NCBI RefSeq assembly: GCF_030731085.1
Contig: NZ_JASNFN010000004.1
Coordinates: 62,001-126,000, forward strand
Origin: Blastococcus carthaginiensis
GTDB lineage: Bacteria; Actinomycetota; Actinomycetes; Mycobacteriales; Geodermatophilaceae
Direction of reading: 5' to 3'
DNA length: 64,000 bases
In this document: in pieces, positions 9,256 through 18,496 of the stretch
Numbering within the stretch: the first letter of the stretch is position 1
Layout of the letters: every line of letters starts with the position of its first letter
Notes under the pieces: model-generated
The model's database searches: none
What the model was told of the DNA's origin: nothing
The model's input: the letters and a program-made list of their open reading frames with translations, nothing else
Program-made: the position numbers and the translations under genes

Positions 9256-10521
9256 GTGGAACCGACCCGGGCGCACGCCGAGCAGCTCGACGCCGCCGAT
9301 CCGCTGGCAGCCTTCCGCGCCCGGTTCGCCGGCACCGACGACGACGACCCCGACCGGCTGCTCTACCTCGACGGCAACTCCCTGGGCCGGATGCCGCTGG
9401 CGACGCCGGCGGCGGTGGCCCGCGTGGTGGAGCAGGAGTGGGCGCGCGGTCTGGTGGGCTCGTGGTCGCAGTGGATCGGGGCGGCGACGCGGCTCGGCGA
9501 CGAACTCGGCGCGGGCGTTCTCGGGGCGGGCCCCGGCCAGGTGCTGGTCGGCGACTCGACCACGGTGAACCTCTACGAGCTGCTGGTCGCCGGCGCCGCC
9601 GCCCGCCCCGGCCGCGACGTGCTCGTCTGCACCGCCGACGACTTCCCCACCGACCGCTACGTCGTCGCGGGCGTCGCGGAGGCCCGCGGCATGACGGTCC
9701 GCGAGATCGAGGCCGACCTCGACGAGGGGCTGGACCCGGCGGTGCTCGCGGCCGCCCTCGACGAGCGGGTCGCCGTCGTCGTCCTGTCGCTCGTGGCCTA
9801 CCGCTCCGGCGCGCTGGCCGACGTCGTGGCGGTGACCCGGGCGGTGCACGACGTCGGCGCCCTGGTGCTCTGGGACCTCTCGCACGCCGTCGGCGCCGTC
9901 CCGACCGACCTGGATGCCTCGGGGGCCGACCTGGCCGTCGGGTGCACCTACAAGTACCTCAACGGCGGGCCGGGGGCACCGGCCTTCCTCTACGTGCGCC
10001 GCGACCTCCAGGCGGGGCTGCGCTCCCCGATCCAGGGCTGGTTCGGCCAGCGGGACCAGTTCGCGATGGGACCGGAGTACGTGCCGGCCGACGGCATCGA
10101 GCGCTTCGGCACCGGGACGCCGCCGGTGCTGGGCATGGCCGCGGTCGAGGTGGGCGCGGCGCTGGTCGCCGAGGCGGGGATCGACCGCCTGGCCGCCAAG
10201 GCCCGGACGATGACCGACCTCGTCGTGGCGCTGGGCGACGCCTGGCTGGTCCCGCACGGGGTGGTGCTCGCCTCGCCGCGGCAGGCCGCCCGCCGCGGCG
10301 CGCACGTCACCTTCGCCCACCCGCAGGCCTGGCAGCTCACCCAGGCGCTGGTCGACCGCGGCGTGGTGCCCGACTTCCGCACGCCCGACCGGGTGCGGCT
10401 GGGGCCGGCGCCGCTCTACACCCGCTTCGTCGACGTGTGGGACGCGATGGCGCGCTTCCGCGACGTGCTCGAGGACCGTTCCTTCGAGTCGTTCCCCGCC
10501 GAGCGCGCCCGTGTGACCTAG
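9256..10521 (+). CDS. kynU: kynureninase
   Basis: A PLP enzyme (421 residues) cleaving kynurenine to anthranilate and alanine in tryptophan catabolism. YLDGNSLGRMP near residue 36, DSTTVNLYELL, VVLSLVAYRSG, LWDLSHAVGAVP and the cofactor-lysine motif GCTYKYLNGGPGAPAF (Lys about residue 233) are all in family order, followed by GWFGQRDQFAM. GTG 9256 is preferred because a CAGAGT hexamer lies 6 nt upstream; GTG 9241 in the same frame would add five residues. No other kynurenine-pathway gene is adjacent, although de novo NAD genes (nadABC) lie 20 kb away. Its stop shares CTAG with the convergent gene. Confidence 0.93.
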   Translation: MEPTRAHAEQLDAADPLAAFRARFAGTDDDDPDRLLYLDGNSLGRMPLATPAAVARVVEQEWARGLVGSWSQWIGAATRLGDELGAGVLGAGPGQVLVGDSTTVNLYELLVAGAAARPGRDVLVCTADDFPTDRYVVAGVAEARGMTVREIEADLDEGLDPAVLAAALDERVAVVVLSLVAYRSGALADVVAVTRAVHDVGALVLWDLSHAVGAVPTDLDASGADLAVGCTYKYLNGGPGAPAFLYVRRDLQAGLRSPIQGWFGQRDQFAMGPEYVPADGIERFGTGTPPVLGMAAVEVGAALVAEAGIDRLAAKARTMTDLVVALGDAWLVPHGVVLASPRQAARRGAHVTFAHPQAWQLTQALVDRGVVPDFRTPDRVRLGPAPLYTRFVDVWDAMARFRDVLEDRSFESFPAERARVT

Positions 10522-11368
10522 AGGGGCTCGGGGACGCCGATGGGGTTGCCGGCCGGCCAGAGCCCCGCCGCGACCACCGCCGCGCGCACCGGGGTCAGCA
10601 GCTCGGCCAGCCGGTCGCAGCCGCGGTCGCCGAGCGCGCGCCACGGGCCGGCCGCCAGCCGGTCGGTGTCGGCTTCCACGGCGGCGGCCACCGCCCGCCC
10701 CTCCGCGGTGAGCTGCGCACCGGCCAGCCAGCCGCGGTCGGCCAGCGCGGCGGCCGCCTGCTCCCACGCCGCGTCGTCCCAGCCGCGCGCCTTCTGCAGC
10801 CACGCGCGGTCGGAGCGCCCGGCCGCGGCGGCCAGCACGTGCGCCTGCACCCCGTCGATCCCGCGCTGCACGAGCGCGGCGGTGTGCCCGTCGCCGCGGT
10901 GCTCGCGCAGCGTGGTGAGCGCCTGCCAGAGCACCAGGTGCGGCTCGCCGGGCACCTCGACCGCCGTGTTCGCGGCGGCCAGCGGGCGCCCCGGCACATC
11001 GACGGCGGCCGCCGCGGTGGCGGCCAGGTGCACCGCCTCCACCGACTCGTCCGACCCGCTCCAGCTCTCCCCCAGCACCCGGCGGACGGCGGCGTCGACC
11101 CCGGCCAGGCGGGCCGCGAGCGCCACCGCCGGGGTGGCCTGGGCCCACACCGCCGGGACGCGGCGGGCCACGAACTCCGGTGCGAAGTTGACGAACACCG
11201 CCGTCACCACCTCCGGGCCGACGGCGCCCAGCGGGGCGGCGCGGCCCGCGAAGTAGCCGGACCAGAATCCCGTCAACCCCGCTCCCGCGAAGGCGGAGCG
11301 GGCCTCGTCGGCGAAGTAGGTGAGCGCGTGGAACGGCTCGGCGAGCGCCCACAGCCGGCGGGCGGCGT

Positions 11369-11372
<4 letters not shown>
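10518..11372 (-). CDS. SCO6745 family protein
   Basis: A 284-residue actinobacterial protein with the family pattern: ARRLWALAEPFHALTYFADEARSAF at the N-terminus, GLTGFWSGYFAGRAAPLG, and a C-terminal half ending PIGVPEPL. It is mostly helical and Ala-rich, with no signal peptide or membrane segment. The C-terminal part (LQKARGWDDAAWEQAAAAL, ADRGWL, LTAEGRAV) looks like a winged-helix module, but DNA binding is not demonstrated. GTG 11372 overlaps the HNH gene stop by 4 bp (GTGA), implying coupling with it. The stop shares a CTAG with kynU. Function unknown. Confidence 0.8.
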
Positions 11373-11974
<602 letters not shown>

Positions 11975-11985
11975 GGATCACCTCC
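11975..11985 (-). promoter_or_regulatory. near-perfect Shine-Dalgarno of the HNH gene
   Basis: The minus strand reads GGAGGTGATCC directly before the GTG start. This is an 11-nt perfect complement to the 3' end of actinobacterial 16S rRNA (GGATCACCTCC), with 6 nt between GGAGG and the start. It contrasts with the many leaderless genes around it. Confidence 0.75.
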
Positions 11986-12102
11986 GGAGGCCCCGGACCG
12001 CCGGGTGCTGCACGACCCGCGGGCAGCCCCATTCTGACCCGAGAACCGCCGCGCGGCGCACTGGAAATCTCCCGGGCCCCGGCGGGTGTCGGTGCCCGCC
12101 GC

Positions 12103-12108
12103 TAGCGT
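12103..12108 (+). promoter_or_regulatory. leaderless -10 element of the prolyl oligopeptidase gene
   Basis: TAGCGT lies 7 nt before the ATG at 12116, with no ribosome-binding site. Confidence 0.6.
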
Positions 12109-12115
12109 TCCGGCC

Positions 12116-14185
12116 ATGCGCTACCCCGACGCCCCGCGCCTTGACCTGGTCGAGGAGCTCCACGGCCACCGCGTCGCCGACCCCTACCGCTGGCTGGAGG
12201 ACCCCGCCGACCCGCGCACGCAGGAGTGGTCGGAGGCGCAGGACCGCCTGGCCGCCGAGGTGCTGGACGCGCTGCCGGCCCGCGACCGGTTCGCCGCGCG
12301 GCTCGGGGAGCTGGTGCGCGCCGGCGCCGTCGGCGTGCCCGTGTGGCGCGGCGGGCGGGCGTTCTCCACCCGCCGCGACCCCGGCCAGGAGCACGCCGTG
12401 CTGCGGGTGCGCGAGGCGGACGGGACTGTGCGGGTGCTCGTCGACCCGATGGCGCTCGACCCGGAGGGGACGACGACCCTCGACGCGTGGTCGCCCTCGT
12501 GGGAGGGGGACCGGCTGGCCTACCAGGTGAGCACCGGCGGCGACGAGGAGTCGAGGCTCTACGTCCTCGACGTCGCCACCGGCGAGCTGCTCGACGGGCC
12601 GGTCGACCGGTGCCGCTACTCCCCCGTCGGCTGGCTGCCCGGCGGCGCGGAGCTGTTCTACGTCCGCCGGCTGGCGCCCGACCAGGTGCCGGCGGGCGAG
12701 GAGCAGTTCCACCGCCGCGTGTGGCGCCACCGCGTCGGCGGCTCCCCGGACGACGACGTGCTGGTCCACGGGGAGGGGCTCGACCCCACCAACTACTACG
12801 GCGTCCGCACCAGCGCCGACGGCCGCTGGCTGGTCGTCTCGGCGTCGGCCGGCACCGCCCCGCGCGACGACGTCTGGCTCGCCGACCTGGCCGGAGACGG
12901 CGGCCTGCGGGAGCTGCAGCGCGGCGTCGACGCCCAGACCGCCGCGTGGGTGGCGCGCGACGGCCGGCTGTGGCTGGTGAGCGACCGCGACGCCCCGCGC
13001 TGGCGGCTCGCGGTCGCCGACCCCGAGGACCCGGCCACCTGGGCGCCGGAGGCGTGGACCGACGTCGTCCCGGAGCAGGAAGGCGCCGTGCTCTCCGACG
13101 TGGCGCACGTCGACGCACCGGACGGCGCCCTGCAGGTGCTGGCGGTGCACGCCGTGGACGCCACCGACCGGCTCTCCCTCTGGGCGGGCGACGGCGGCGG
13201 CCGGATCAGCGAGGTCGCACGCCCCGGCGCCGGCAGCATCTCCGGGGTGAGCGCCCCGCCCGAGGGCGGCACCGCGGCCTGGGTGGGCTACACCGACTAC
13301 GCGACGCCGCCCTCAGTGCTGCGCTGGGACGCGGCAACGCCGGGGACCCTGGTGCCCTGGGAGTCCGCCGACGTCGCCGGCGAGGCGCCTGCGGTGACCG
13401 TCGTGGAGACCCACGCGCGGTCGGCGGACGGCACGCCCGTGCACCTGTTCGTCCTCTCCGGCTCCGGGGCGCCCGACCGGCCCCGCCCGACCGTGCTCTA
13501 CGGCTACGGCGGCTTCAACGTCTCGCTCACCCCCGCCTACACGGCGCAGGCCCTGGCGTGGGTGGAGGCCGGCGGCGTCTGGGTGGTGGCCAACCTGCGC
13601 GGCGGGTCGGAGCACGGCGAGGAGTGGCACCGCGCCGGCATGCGCGAGCGCAAGCAGAACGTGTTCGACGACTTCGCCGCCGCCGGGCAGCACCTGGTGG
13701 CGCAGGGCTGGACGACGCACGGGCAGCTCGCGGTCATGGGCGGGTCGAACGGCGGCCTGCTGGTCGGCGCCACGCTGACCCAGCGCCCCGACCTCGCGGC
13801 CGCCGTCGTCTGCAGCGCCCCCCTGCTGGACATGGTGCGCTACGAGCGCTTCGGTCTCGGCCGCACCTGGAACGACGAGTACGGCACCGCCGAGGACGCG
13901 GTGGAGCTGGGCTGGCTGCTGGGCTACTCGCCGTACCACGCGGTGCGCCATGGGACGGCGTACCCGGCGGTGCTGTTCACGACGTTCGAGTCCGACACCC
14001 GGGTCGATCCCCTGCACGGGCGGAAGCTGGCCGCCGCGCTGCAGCACGCGACCTCGGTCGCGGCGCCGGTCGTGCTCCGCCGGGAGACCTCGGTGGGGCA
14101 CGGCGCCCGCGCGGTCAGCCGAACGGTCGGGCTCGCGGCCGACCAGCTCGCTTTCCTGGCGGCCCACACCGGCCTGACCGGGTGA
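12116..14185 (+). CDS. prolyl oligopeptidase family serine peptidase (S9A)
   Basis: A 689-residue post-proline endopeptidase acting on short peptides. The N-terminal beta-propeller region begins with VADPYRWLEDPADPRTQEW (about 22-40), diagnostic of S9A. The C-terminal alpha/beta hydrolase domain carries YGYGGFNVSLTP, the nucleophile in GGSNGGLLVG (Ser about 544), the Asp in FESDTRVDPLHGRK and the His in SVGHGAR. All three catalytic residues are present, and the length matches the family (650-720). No signal peptide is seen, so the enzyme is cytoplasmic. ATG 12116 is supported by the TAGCGT-N7-ATG leaderless promoter. Confidence 0.95.
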   Translation: MRYPDAPRLDLVEELHGHRVADPYRWLEDPADPRTQEWSEAQDRLAAEVLDALPARDRFAARLGELVRAGAVGVPVWRGGRAFSTRRDPGQEHAVLRVREADGTVRVLVDPMALDPEGTTTLDAWSPSWEGDRLAYQVSTGGDEESRLYVLDVATGELLDGPVDRCRYSPVGWLPGGAELFYVRRLAPDQVPAGEEQFHRRVWRHRVGGSPDDDVLVHGEGLDPTNYYGVRTSADGRWLVVSASAGTAPRDDVWLADLAGDGGLRELQRGVDAQTAAWVARDGRLWLVSDRDAPRWRLAVADPEDPATWAPEAWTDVVPEQEGAVLSDVAHVDAPDGALQVLAVHAVDATDRLSLWAGDGGGRISEVARPGAGSISGVSAPPEGGTAAWVGYTDYATPPSVLRWDAATPGTLVPWESADVAGEAPAVTVVETHARSADGTPVHLFVLSGSGAPDRPRPTVLYGYGGFNVSLTPAYTAQALAWVEAGGVWVVANLRGGSEHGEEWHRAGMRERKQNVFDDFAAAGQHLVAQGWTTHGQLAVMGGSNGGLLVGATLTQRPDLAAAVVCSAPLLDMVRYERFGLGRTWNDEYGTAEDAVELGWLLGYSPYHAVRHGTAYPAVLFTTFESDTRVDPLHGRKLAAALQHATSVAAPVVLRRETSVGHGARAVSRTVGLAADQLAFLAAHTGLTG

Positions 14186-14253
14186 CCGGTGCATCGGGTA
14201 ACGGGATGAACACGCGCAGTCGGCAGTGCAGACTCCGCGGGTCGCGCCTGAAA

Positions 14254-14276
14254 TGATTCCGGTAATGACCGGATCA
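14254..14276. promoter_or_regulatory. 23-bp imperfect palindrome upstream of the MFS-globin operon
   Basis: Half-sites TGATTCCGGT and ACCGGATCA face each other across AATG in the 228-bp gap before the MFS gene. The symmetry suits a dimeric repressor. No regulator gene is adjacent, so the binding protein is unknown. The rest of the gap holds a 63-codon frame (14226-14417) of low-complexity composition, which I do not accept as a gene although its stop overlaps the MFS start. Confidence 0.4.
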
Positions 14277-14413
14277 CCGCCCGTGCTCGCCGCTGCGGCC
14301 GAGGCGGATGCCGCCGCCTGCGCCGGCTCCCGGCTGTGCGCGCAGACCGCCGAGGGCATCCGCGGTCCGGTCCCGCTGCCCGGCTCTCCCACCGGCGCCG
14401 GATCGGGGCCCCG

Positions 14414-15721
14414 GTGACCGCCGCCGCCCCGGACGGTCCCGCCGAGGGCGCCGTCCGGCAGGCCACGTTCCGCGAGGTCTTCGCCGTCGGCGAGTTCCGG
14501 CCCCTGTTCGGCACCTACCTGCTGTCCGCGGCCGGTGACGAACTGGCCCGGGTGGCGCTGACCGTCCTGGTGTACGACCGCACCTCCTCGCCACTGCTCG
14601 CCGCCCTCACCTTCGCGATCAGCCACCTGCCGTGGCTGCTCGGCGGGCCGTTCCTGTCGGCCTTCGCCGACCGGCTGCCCCGCCACCGGGTGCTGATCGC
14701 CACCGACGCCGCCCGCGCCGTGCTCGTCGCCCTCATGGCGATCCCGGGCATGCCGCTGCCGGTCCTGCTCGCCCTGCTGTTCGTGGTCGGGTTGTGCGCA
14801 CCCCCGTTCGAGTCGGCGCGGTCGGCGCTCATGGCCGACGTGCTCGACGGGGACCGCTACGCCGTCGCGACCTCGCTCACCGGGATCACGCTGCAACTGG
14901 CCCAGGTGGGCGGGTTCCTGGCCGGCGGTGCGCTGATCGCCGTCCTCAACCCGTCCGCCGCCCTGCTGGTCGACTCGGCCACCTTCGTCGTCTCCGCCAT
15001 CTGGCTGTGGGCGCGGCTGAACCCCCGGCCGGCGCCGGTGGCCGAGGGGGGCGGCAGCCCCGGATCGCTGTGGCGGGACACCGCCGAGGGCCTGCGGTTC
15101 ATCCGGCACAGCCCCCGCCTGCTGGCGATCGTCGGCGTCCTCTGGGTGACGACCGGGTTCGTCTACGCCTCCGAGGGGATCGCCGCGCCGCTGGTCGACT
15201 CACTGGGGCAGGGGGCGACGGCGGTCGGCGTCCTGCTCGCGGCCAACCCGCTGGGGGTCACGATCGGCGGCCTGGTGATCGCACGCCTCGTCCCACCGGC
15301 GCGGCGGGAGCGGCTCGTCGTCCCCCTGGTGGCGGTCTCCCTGGCGCCGGTGCTCGTCGGCGGCGTCGTCGCGGCGGTCGCCGGGCCGGGCGTGGTGCCG
15401 TTCTGGGTCCTCGTCGGGATGCTGTTCCTCTCCGGGCTCGGCGCGGCCTGGTCGATCCCGCTCAACGTCGCCTTCGTGCAGGCCGTGCCCAGCGCGTACC
15501 GCGGGCGCGCGTTCGGGGTCGCGGCCAGCGGGCTGGCCGGTGTGCAGGGCGTGGGTGCGCTCGCCGCGGGTCTGGCCGCCGAGGGTCTCCGGCCCGCCGT
15601 CGTGGTCGCCCTCTCGGGCGCCGTCGGAATGATCGCGGTCGCCCCGGCGCTGGTGGCCTATCGGCGGACGCGCAACCGGGCGGACGCCGCGATCGAGGCC
15701 GAGGAGGCACCCGGGGGATGA
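14414..15721 (+). CDS. MFS transporter (drug/siderophore exporter type)
   Basis: A 435-residue major facilitator with about 12 hydrophobic segments. It starts FREVFAVGEFRPLFGTYLLSAAGDELARVAL; the inter-helix 2-3 loop has FADRLPRHRVL, the MFS signature region. The centre has a cytoplasmic loop near residue 205 (NPRPAPVAEGGG). It resembles the MFS_3 group, which includes enterobactin and macrolide exporters, but the substrate cannot be told. GTG 14414 is the first start followed by soluble N-terminal sequence. Its TGA overlaps the globin ATG (ATGA), so the two are one operon. Confidence 0.88.
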   Translation: MTAAAPDGPAEGAVRQATFREVFAVGEFRPLFGTYLLSAAGDELARVALTVLVYDRTSSPLLAALTFAISHLPWLLGGPFLSAFADRLPRHRVLIATDAARAVLVALMAIPGMPLPVLLALLFVVGLCAPPFESARSALMADVLDGDRYAVATSLTGITLQLAQVGGFLAGGALIAVLNPSAALLVDSATFVVSAIWLWARLNPRPAPVAEGGGSPGSLWRDTAEGLRFIRHSPRLLAIVGVLWVTTGFVYASEGIAAPLVDSLGQGATAVGVLLAANPLGVTIGGLVIARLVPPARRERLVVPLVAVSLAPVLVGGVVAAVAGPGVVPFWVLVGMLFLSGLGAAWSIPLNVAFVQAVPSAYRGRAFGVAASGLAGVQGVGALAAGLAAEGLRPAVVVALSGAVGMIAVAPALVAYRRTRNRADAAIEAEEAPGG

Positions 15722-16116
15722 GCGAGTCGAGGCGGTCCCTGCCGTCGGCGCGGACCTTCTACGACGAGGTCGGCGGCGAGGAGACCTTCCGCCGGCTGGT
15801 GCAGCGCTTCTACGCCGCCGTCCGCACCGACCCCGTGCTGCAGCCGATGTACCCCCAGGACGACTGGGAGGGCGCCGAGACCCGGCTGCGCGGTTTCCTG
15901 GTGCAGTACTGGGGCGGGCCGACCACGTACTCCGAGCAGCGCGGGCACCCGCGGCTGCGGATGCGCCACGCGCCGTTCGCCATCGGCCCGGTCGAGCGGG
16001 ACGCCTGGCTCACCCACATGCGCGACGCCGTCGACTCCCTCGAGCTGCCGCCGGAGCAGGACGCCACGTTGTGGGGCTACCTGGAGATGGCGGCCCGGAG
16101 CATGCAGAACCGCTGA
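15718..16116 (+). CDS. glbO: group II truncated hemoglobin (trHbO)
   Basis: A 132-residue 2-on-2 globin. TFYDEVGGEETFRRLVQRFY (about 14-33) includes the B10 Tyr. FLVQYWGGPTTYSEQRGHP has the group II Tyr/Trp pattern around the CD region. MRHAPFAI contains the proximal F8 His, and RDAWLTHM supplies the G8 Trp characteristic of groups II and III. Members bind O2 and NO and are linked to redox or nitrosative defence; mycobacterial GlbO is the closest known type. It overlaps the MFS gene by 4 bp (ATGA) and is likely expressed with it. Confidence 0.93.
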   Translation: MSESRRSLPSARTFYDEVGGEETFRRLVQRFYAAVRTDPVLQPMYPQDDWEGAETRLRGFLVQYWGGPTTYSEQRGHPRLRMRHAPFAIGPVERDAWLTHMRDAVDSLELPPEQDATLWGYLEMAARSMQNR

Positions 16117-16243
16117 GGACGTCGCCGTACGCTTGACCGGCCGCTCGGAGCGACGACGCACGAGCCGGCCCCGCGCCGCGCCGGTCCCCTCGCCGGGACC
16201 CGAGCGCACCTCACCCCCGCACGTACCCATCCAGAGGAGCCCG

Positions 16244-17830
16244 GTGAGCCCCGAGCCGTTCCCCTTCCGCACGCCCGGCGCCGACTGGTGGCGGGAGGCG
16301 GTCTTCTACCAGGTCTACATCCGCAGCTTCGCCGACGGGAACGGCGACGGCGTCGGCGACCTGATCGGCCTGCGGTCGCGGCTGCCCTACCTGCGCGACC
16401 TCGGCGTCGACGCCCTCTGGATCACGCCGTTCTTCCCCTCCCCGATGGCCGACCACGGCTACGACGTCGCCGACCCGCGCGACGTCGAGCCCGTCTTCGG
16501 CGACCTCGCGGAGTTCGACGCGGTGCTCGCCGAGGCCCACCGGCTGGGCCTGCGGGTCACCATCGACCTGGTGCCCAACCACAGCTCGCACGAGCACGAG
16601 TGGTTCCAGGCGGCGCTGGCCGCCGGGCCCGGGTCGCCCGAGCGGGCGCGCTACCTGTTCCGCGACGGGCGCGGACCGGACGGCAGCGAGCCGCCGAACA
16701 ACTGGCCGTCGGTGTTCGGCGGCCCGGCCTGGACCCGGGTGCCCGACGGGCAGTGGTACCTGCACATCTTCGCCCCCGAGCAGCCCGACCTGGACTTCGC
16801 CAACCCCGAGGTCGTCGCCGACCTCGAGGAGACGATGCGGTTCTGGCTCGACCGCGGGGTGGATGGCTTCCGCATCGACGTCGCGCACGGCATGGCCAAG
16901 CCCGAGGGGCTGCCGGACATGGTGCCGATGGACGACACGGGGCTGCTGGACGACCACGGCCCCGGTGACCACCGGTTCGACCAGGACGGCGTCCACGCGG
17001 TCCACCGCCGGATCCGGGCGATGCTCGACCAGTACCCCGGCACGATGGCGGTCGGCGAGGTGTGGGTCTCCGACGACGACCGGCTCGCCCGGTACCTGCG
17101 CGACGACGAGCTGCAGCTCGCCTTCAACTTCAAGCTGCTCACCGCGGAGTGGACCCCCGAGGGGTTGCGCGACGCGATCACCCACTCCCTGGCCGCGGTC
17201 GACGGCACCCCCGCGCCGGCCTGCTGGGTGCTGTCCAACCACGACCGGCCGCGGCACGTGACCCGCTACGGCGACGGCGAGCTCGGCAACCGGCGCGCCC
17301 GCGCGGCAGCCCTGCTGCAGCTGGCCCTGCCCGGTGCGGCCTATCTCTACAACGGCGACGAGCTCGGCATGCCCGACGTCGACCTGCCCGACGAGGTGCT
17401 GCAGGACCCCATCTGGTTCCGCTCGGGCGGCACCGAGCGCGGGCGGGACGCCTGCCGGATCCCCGTGCCGTGGTCGGGCACCGGGCCCTCCTACGGCTTC
17501 TCGTCGGGTGCCGGCACCTGGCTGCCCATGCCCGACGGGTGGGGTGGGCTCACGGCCGAGGCGCAGCGTGCCGACGACGACTCGATGCTGTCGCTGTACC
17601 GACGTGCGCTGGCCCTGCGGGCGTCGTCACCGCTGGTCAGCGGGGAGGACGTCGAGTGGTTGCAGTCACCCGACCGTTGTGTCGCCTTCCGCCGCTCGGG
17701 TGGTCTGGTCTGCCTGGTCAACCTGTCGGGTGCCCCGGTGCCGGTGCCCGAGGGCCGCGTGCTGCTGAGCAGCGCGCCGGTCGACGACGGGAAGCTGCCC
17801 GACGACGCGGCGGTGTGGCTGCAGGCCTGA
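16244..17830 (+). CDS. GH13 alpha-glucosidase (oligo-1,6-glucosidase-like)
   Basis: A 528-residue family 13 glycoside hydrolase cleaving alpha-glucosidic bonds in short oligosaccharides. YQVYIRSFADGNGDGVGDL near residue 20 is the hallmark of the oligoglucosidase subfamilies. DLVPNHSS is conserved region I, DGFRIDVAHGM holds the nucleophile Asp (about 208), GEVWVS the acid/base Glu, and LSNHDRPRH the transition-state Asp. The exact linkage preference is open. Start GTG 16244 has an AGAGGAG ribosome-binding site 4 nt upstream; TACGCT at 16130-16135 could be the -10. No signal peptide, so cytoplasmic. No sugar transporter gene is adjacent. Confidence 0.93.
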   Translation: MSPEPFPFRTPGADWWREAVFYQVYIRSFADGNGDGVGDLIGLRSRLPYLRDLGVDALWITPFFPSPMADHGYDVADPRDVEPVFGDLAEFDAVLAEAHRLGLRVTIDLVPNHSSHEHEWFQAALAAGPGSPERARYLFRDGRGPDGSEPPNNWPSVFGGPAWTRVPDGQWYLHIFAPEQPDLDFANPEVVADLEETMRFWLDRGVDGFRIDVAHGMAKPEGLPDMVPMDDTGLLDDHGPGDHRFDQDGVHAVHRRIRAMLDQYPGTMAVGEVWVSDDDRLARYLRDDELQLAFNFKLLTAEWTPEGLRDAITHSLAAVDGTPAPACWVLSNHDRPRHVTRYGDGELGNRRARAAALLQLALPGAAYLYNGDELGMPDVDLPDEVLQDPIWFRSGGTERGRDACRIPVPWSGTGPSYGFSSGAGTWLPMPDGWGGLTAEAQRADDDSMLSLYRRALALRASSPLVSGEDVEWLQSPDRCVAFRRSGGLVCLVNLSGAPVPVPEGRVLLSSAPVDDGKLPDDAAVWLQA

Positions 17831-17841
17831 CCTCACCGGCC

Positions 17842-17873
17842 GGTACCCGGGCGCCCCGCGGCGCTCGGGTACC
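17842..17873 (+). terminator. terminator hairpin after the GH13 gene, overlapping the bioY promoter
   Basis: Arms GGTACCCGGGCGC (17842-17854) and GCGCTCGGGTACC (17861-17873) pair with one G-U wobble. It begins 11 bp after the GH13 stop. The right arm overlaps a possible bioY -10, TACCTT (17870-17875). Confidence 0.75.
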
Positions 17874-17932
17874 TTGCCGCAGGTGACGCCGGGCCGGCGG
17901 CGCCTGACCACCGGCGCATCGCAGGAGCTGAC

Positions 17933-18496
17933 ATGAAGACCCGGGACCTGGCCTACATCGCCCTCTTCGCGGCCGTCATCGCCGTGCTGGGGACCCTGCC
18001 GGCGGTCAACATCGGCCCCGTCCCGATCACCGCCCAGACCCTCGGCGTGATGCTGGCCGGAAGCGTCCTGGGTGCCCGGCGTGGCTTCCTCGCCGTACTG
18101 CTGTTCCTCGTGCTGGTCGCCATCGGCCTGCCACTGCTCTCCAGCGGCACGGGTGGTCTGGCTGTGTTCGCCGGCCCGACCGCCGGCTACCTGTTCAGCT
18201 GGCCGCTGGCCGCGTTCGTCACCGGCTGGCTGACCGAGCGGCTCTGGGCCCGCTACAACGTCGCCTGGGGCATGGTGTTCAACGTCGTCGGCGGGATGGT
18301 CGTCATCTACCTGATCGGCGTGCCGGTGCTGGCCGCCGTCGCGAACCTGTCGCTGGGCGAGGCGATCGTGTCCGGCGCCCTGCCGTTCCTCCCCGGGGAC
18401 GCCGCCAAGGCCTTCATCGCCGCGGCGATCGCCGCCCAGGTGCGCCGCAGCTACCCGGTCATCGAGCGACCGCAGCGGGCGGTCGCCACCCGGTGA
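17933..18496 (+). CDS. bioY: biotin transporter BioY (ECF S-component)
   Basis: The substrate-binding membrane subunit of the energy-coupling-factor biotin transporter. It has 187 residues and about six helices. The sequence begins TRDLAYIALFAAVIAVLG and contains GPVPITAQTLGVMLAGSVLG, the ITxQT segment at the heart of the BioY signature, then FAGPTAGYLFSWPLAAFVTGWL and FLPGDAAKAFIAA. ATG 17933 has AGGAG about 7 nt upstream. The gene overlaps bioM (GTGA) and heads the full three-gene transporter. No BioR or BirA site was recognised. Confidence 0.95.
   Translation: MKTRDLAYIALFAAVIAVLGTLPAVNIGPVPITAQTLGVMLAGSVLGARRGFLAVLLFLVLVAIGLPLLSSGTGGLAVFAGPTAGYLFSWPLAAFVTGWLTERLWARYNVAWGMVFNVVGGMVVIYLIGVPVLAAVANLSLGEAIVSGALPFLPGDAAKAFIAAAIAAQVRRSYPVIERPQRAVATR

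Noticed and set aside
14226..14417. 63-codon frame whose stop overlaps the MFS start (GTGA)
   Set aside because: Ala/Gly/Pro-only composition, no ribosome-binding site and no recognisable features; the overlap is the only support.
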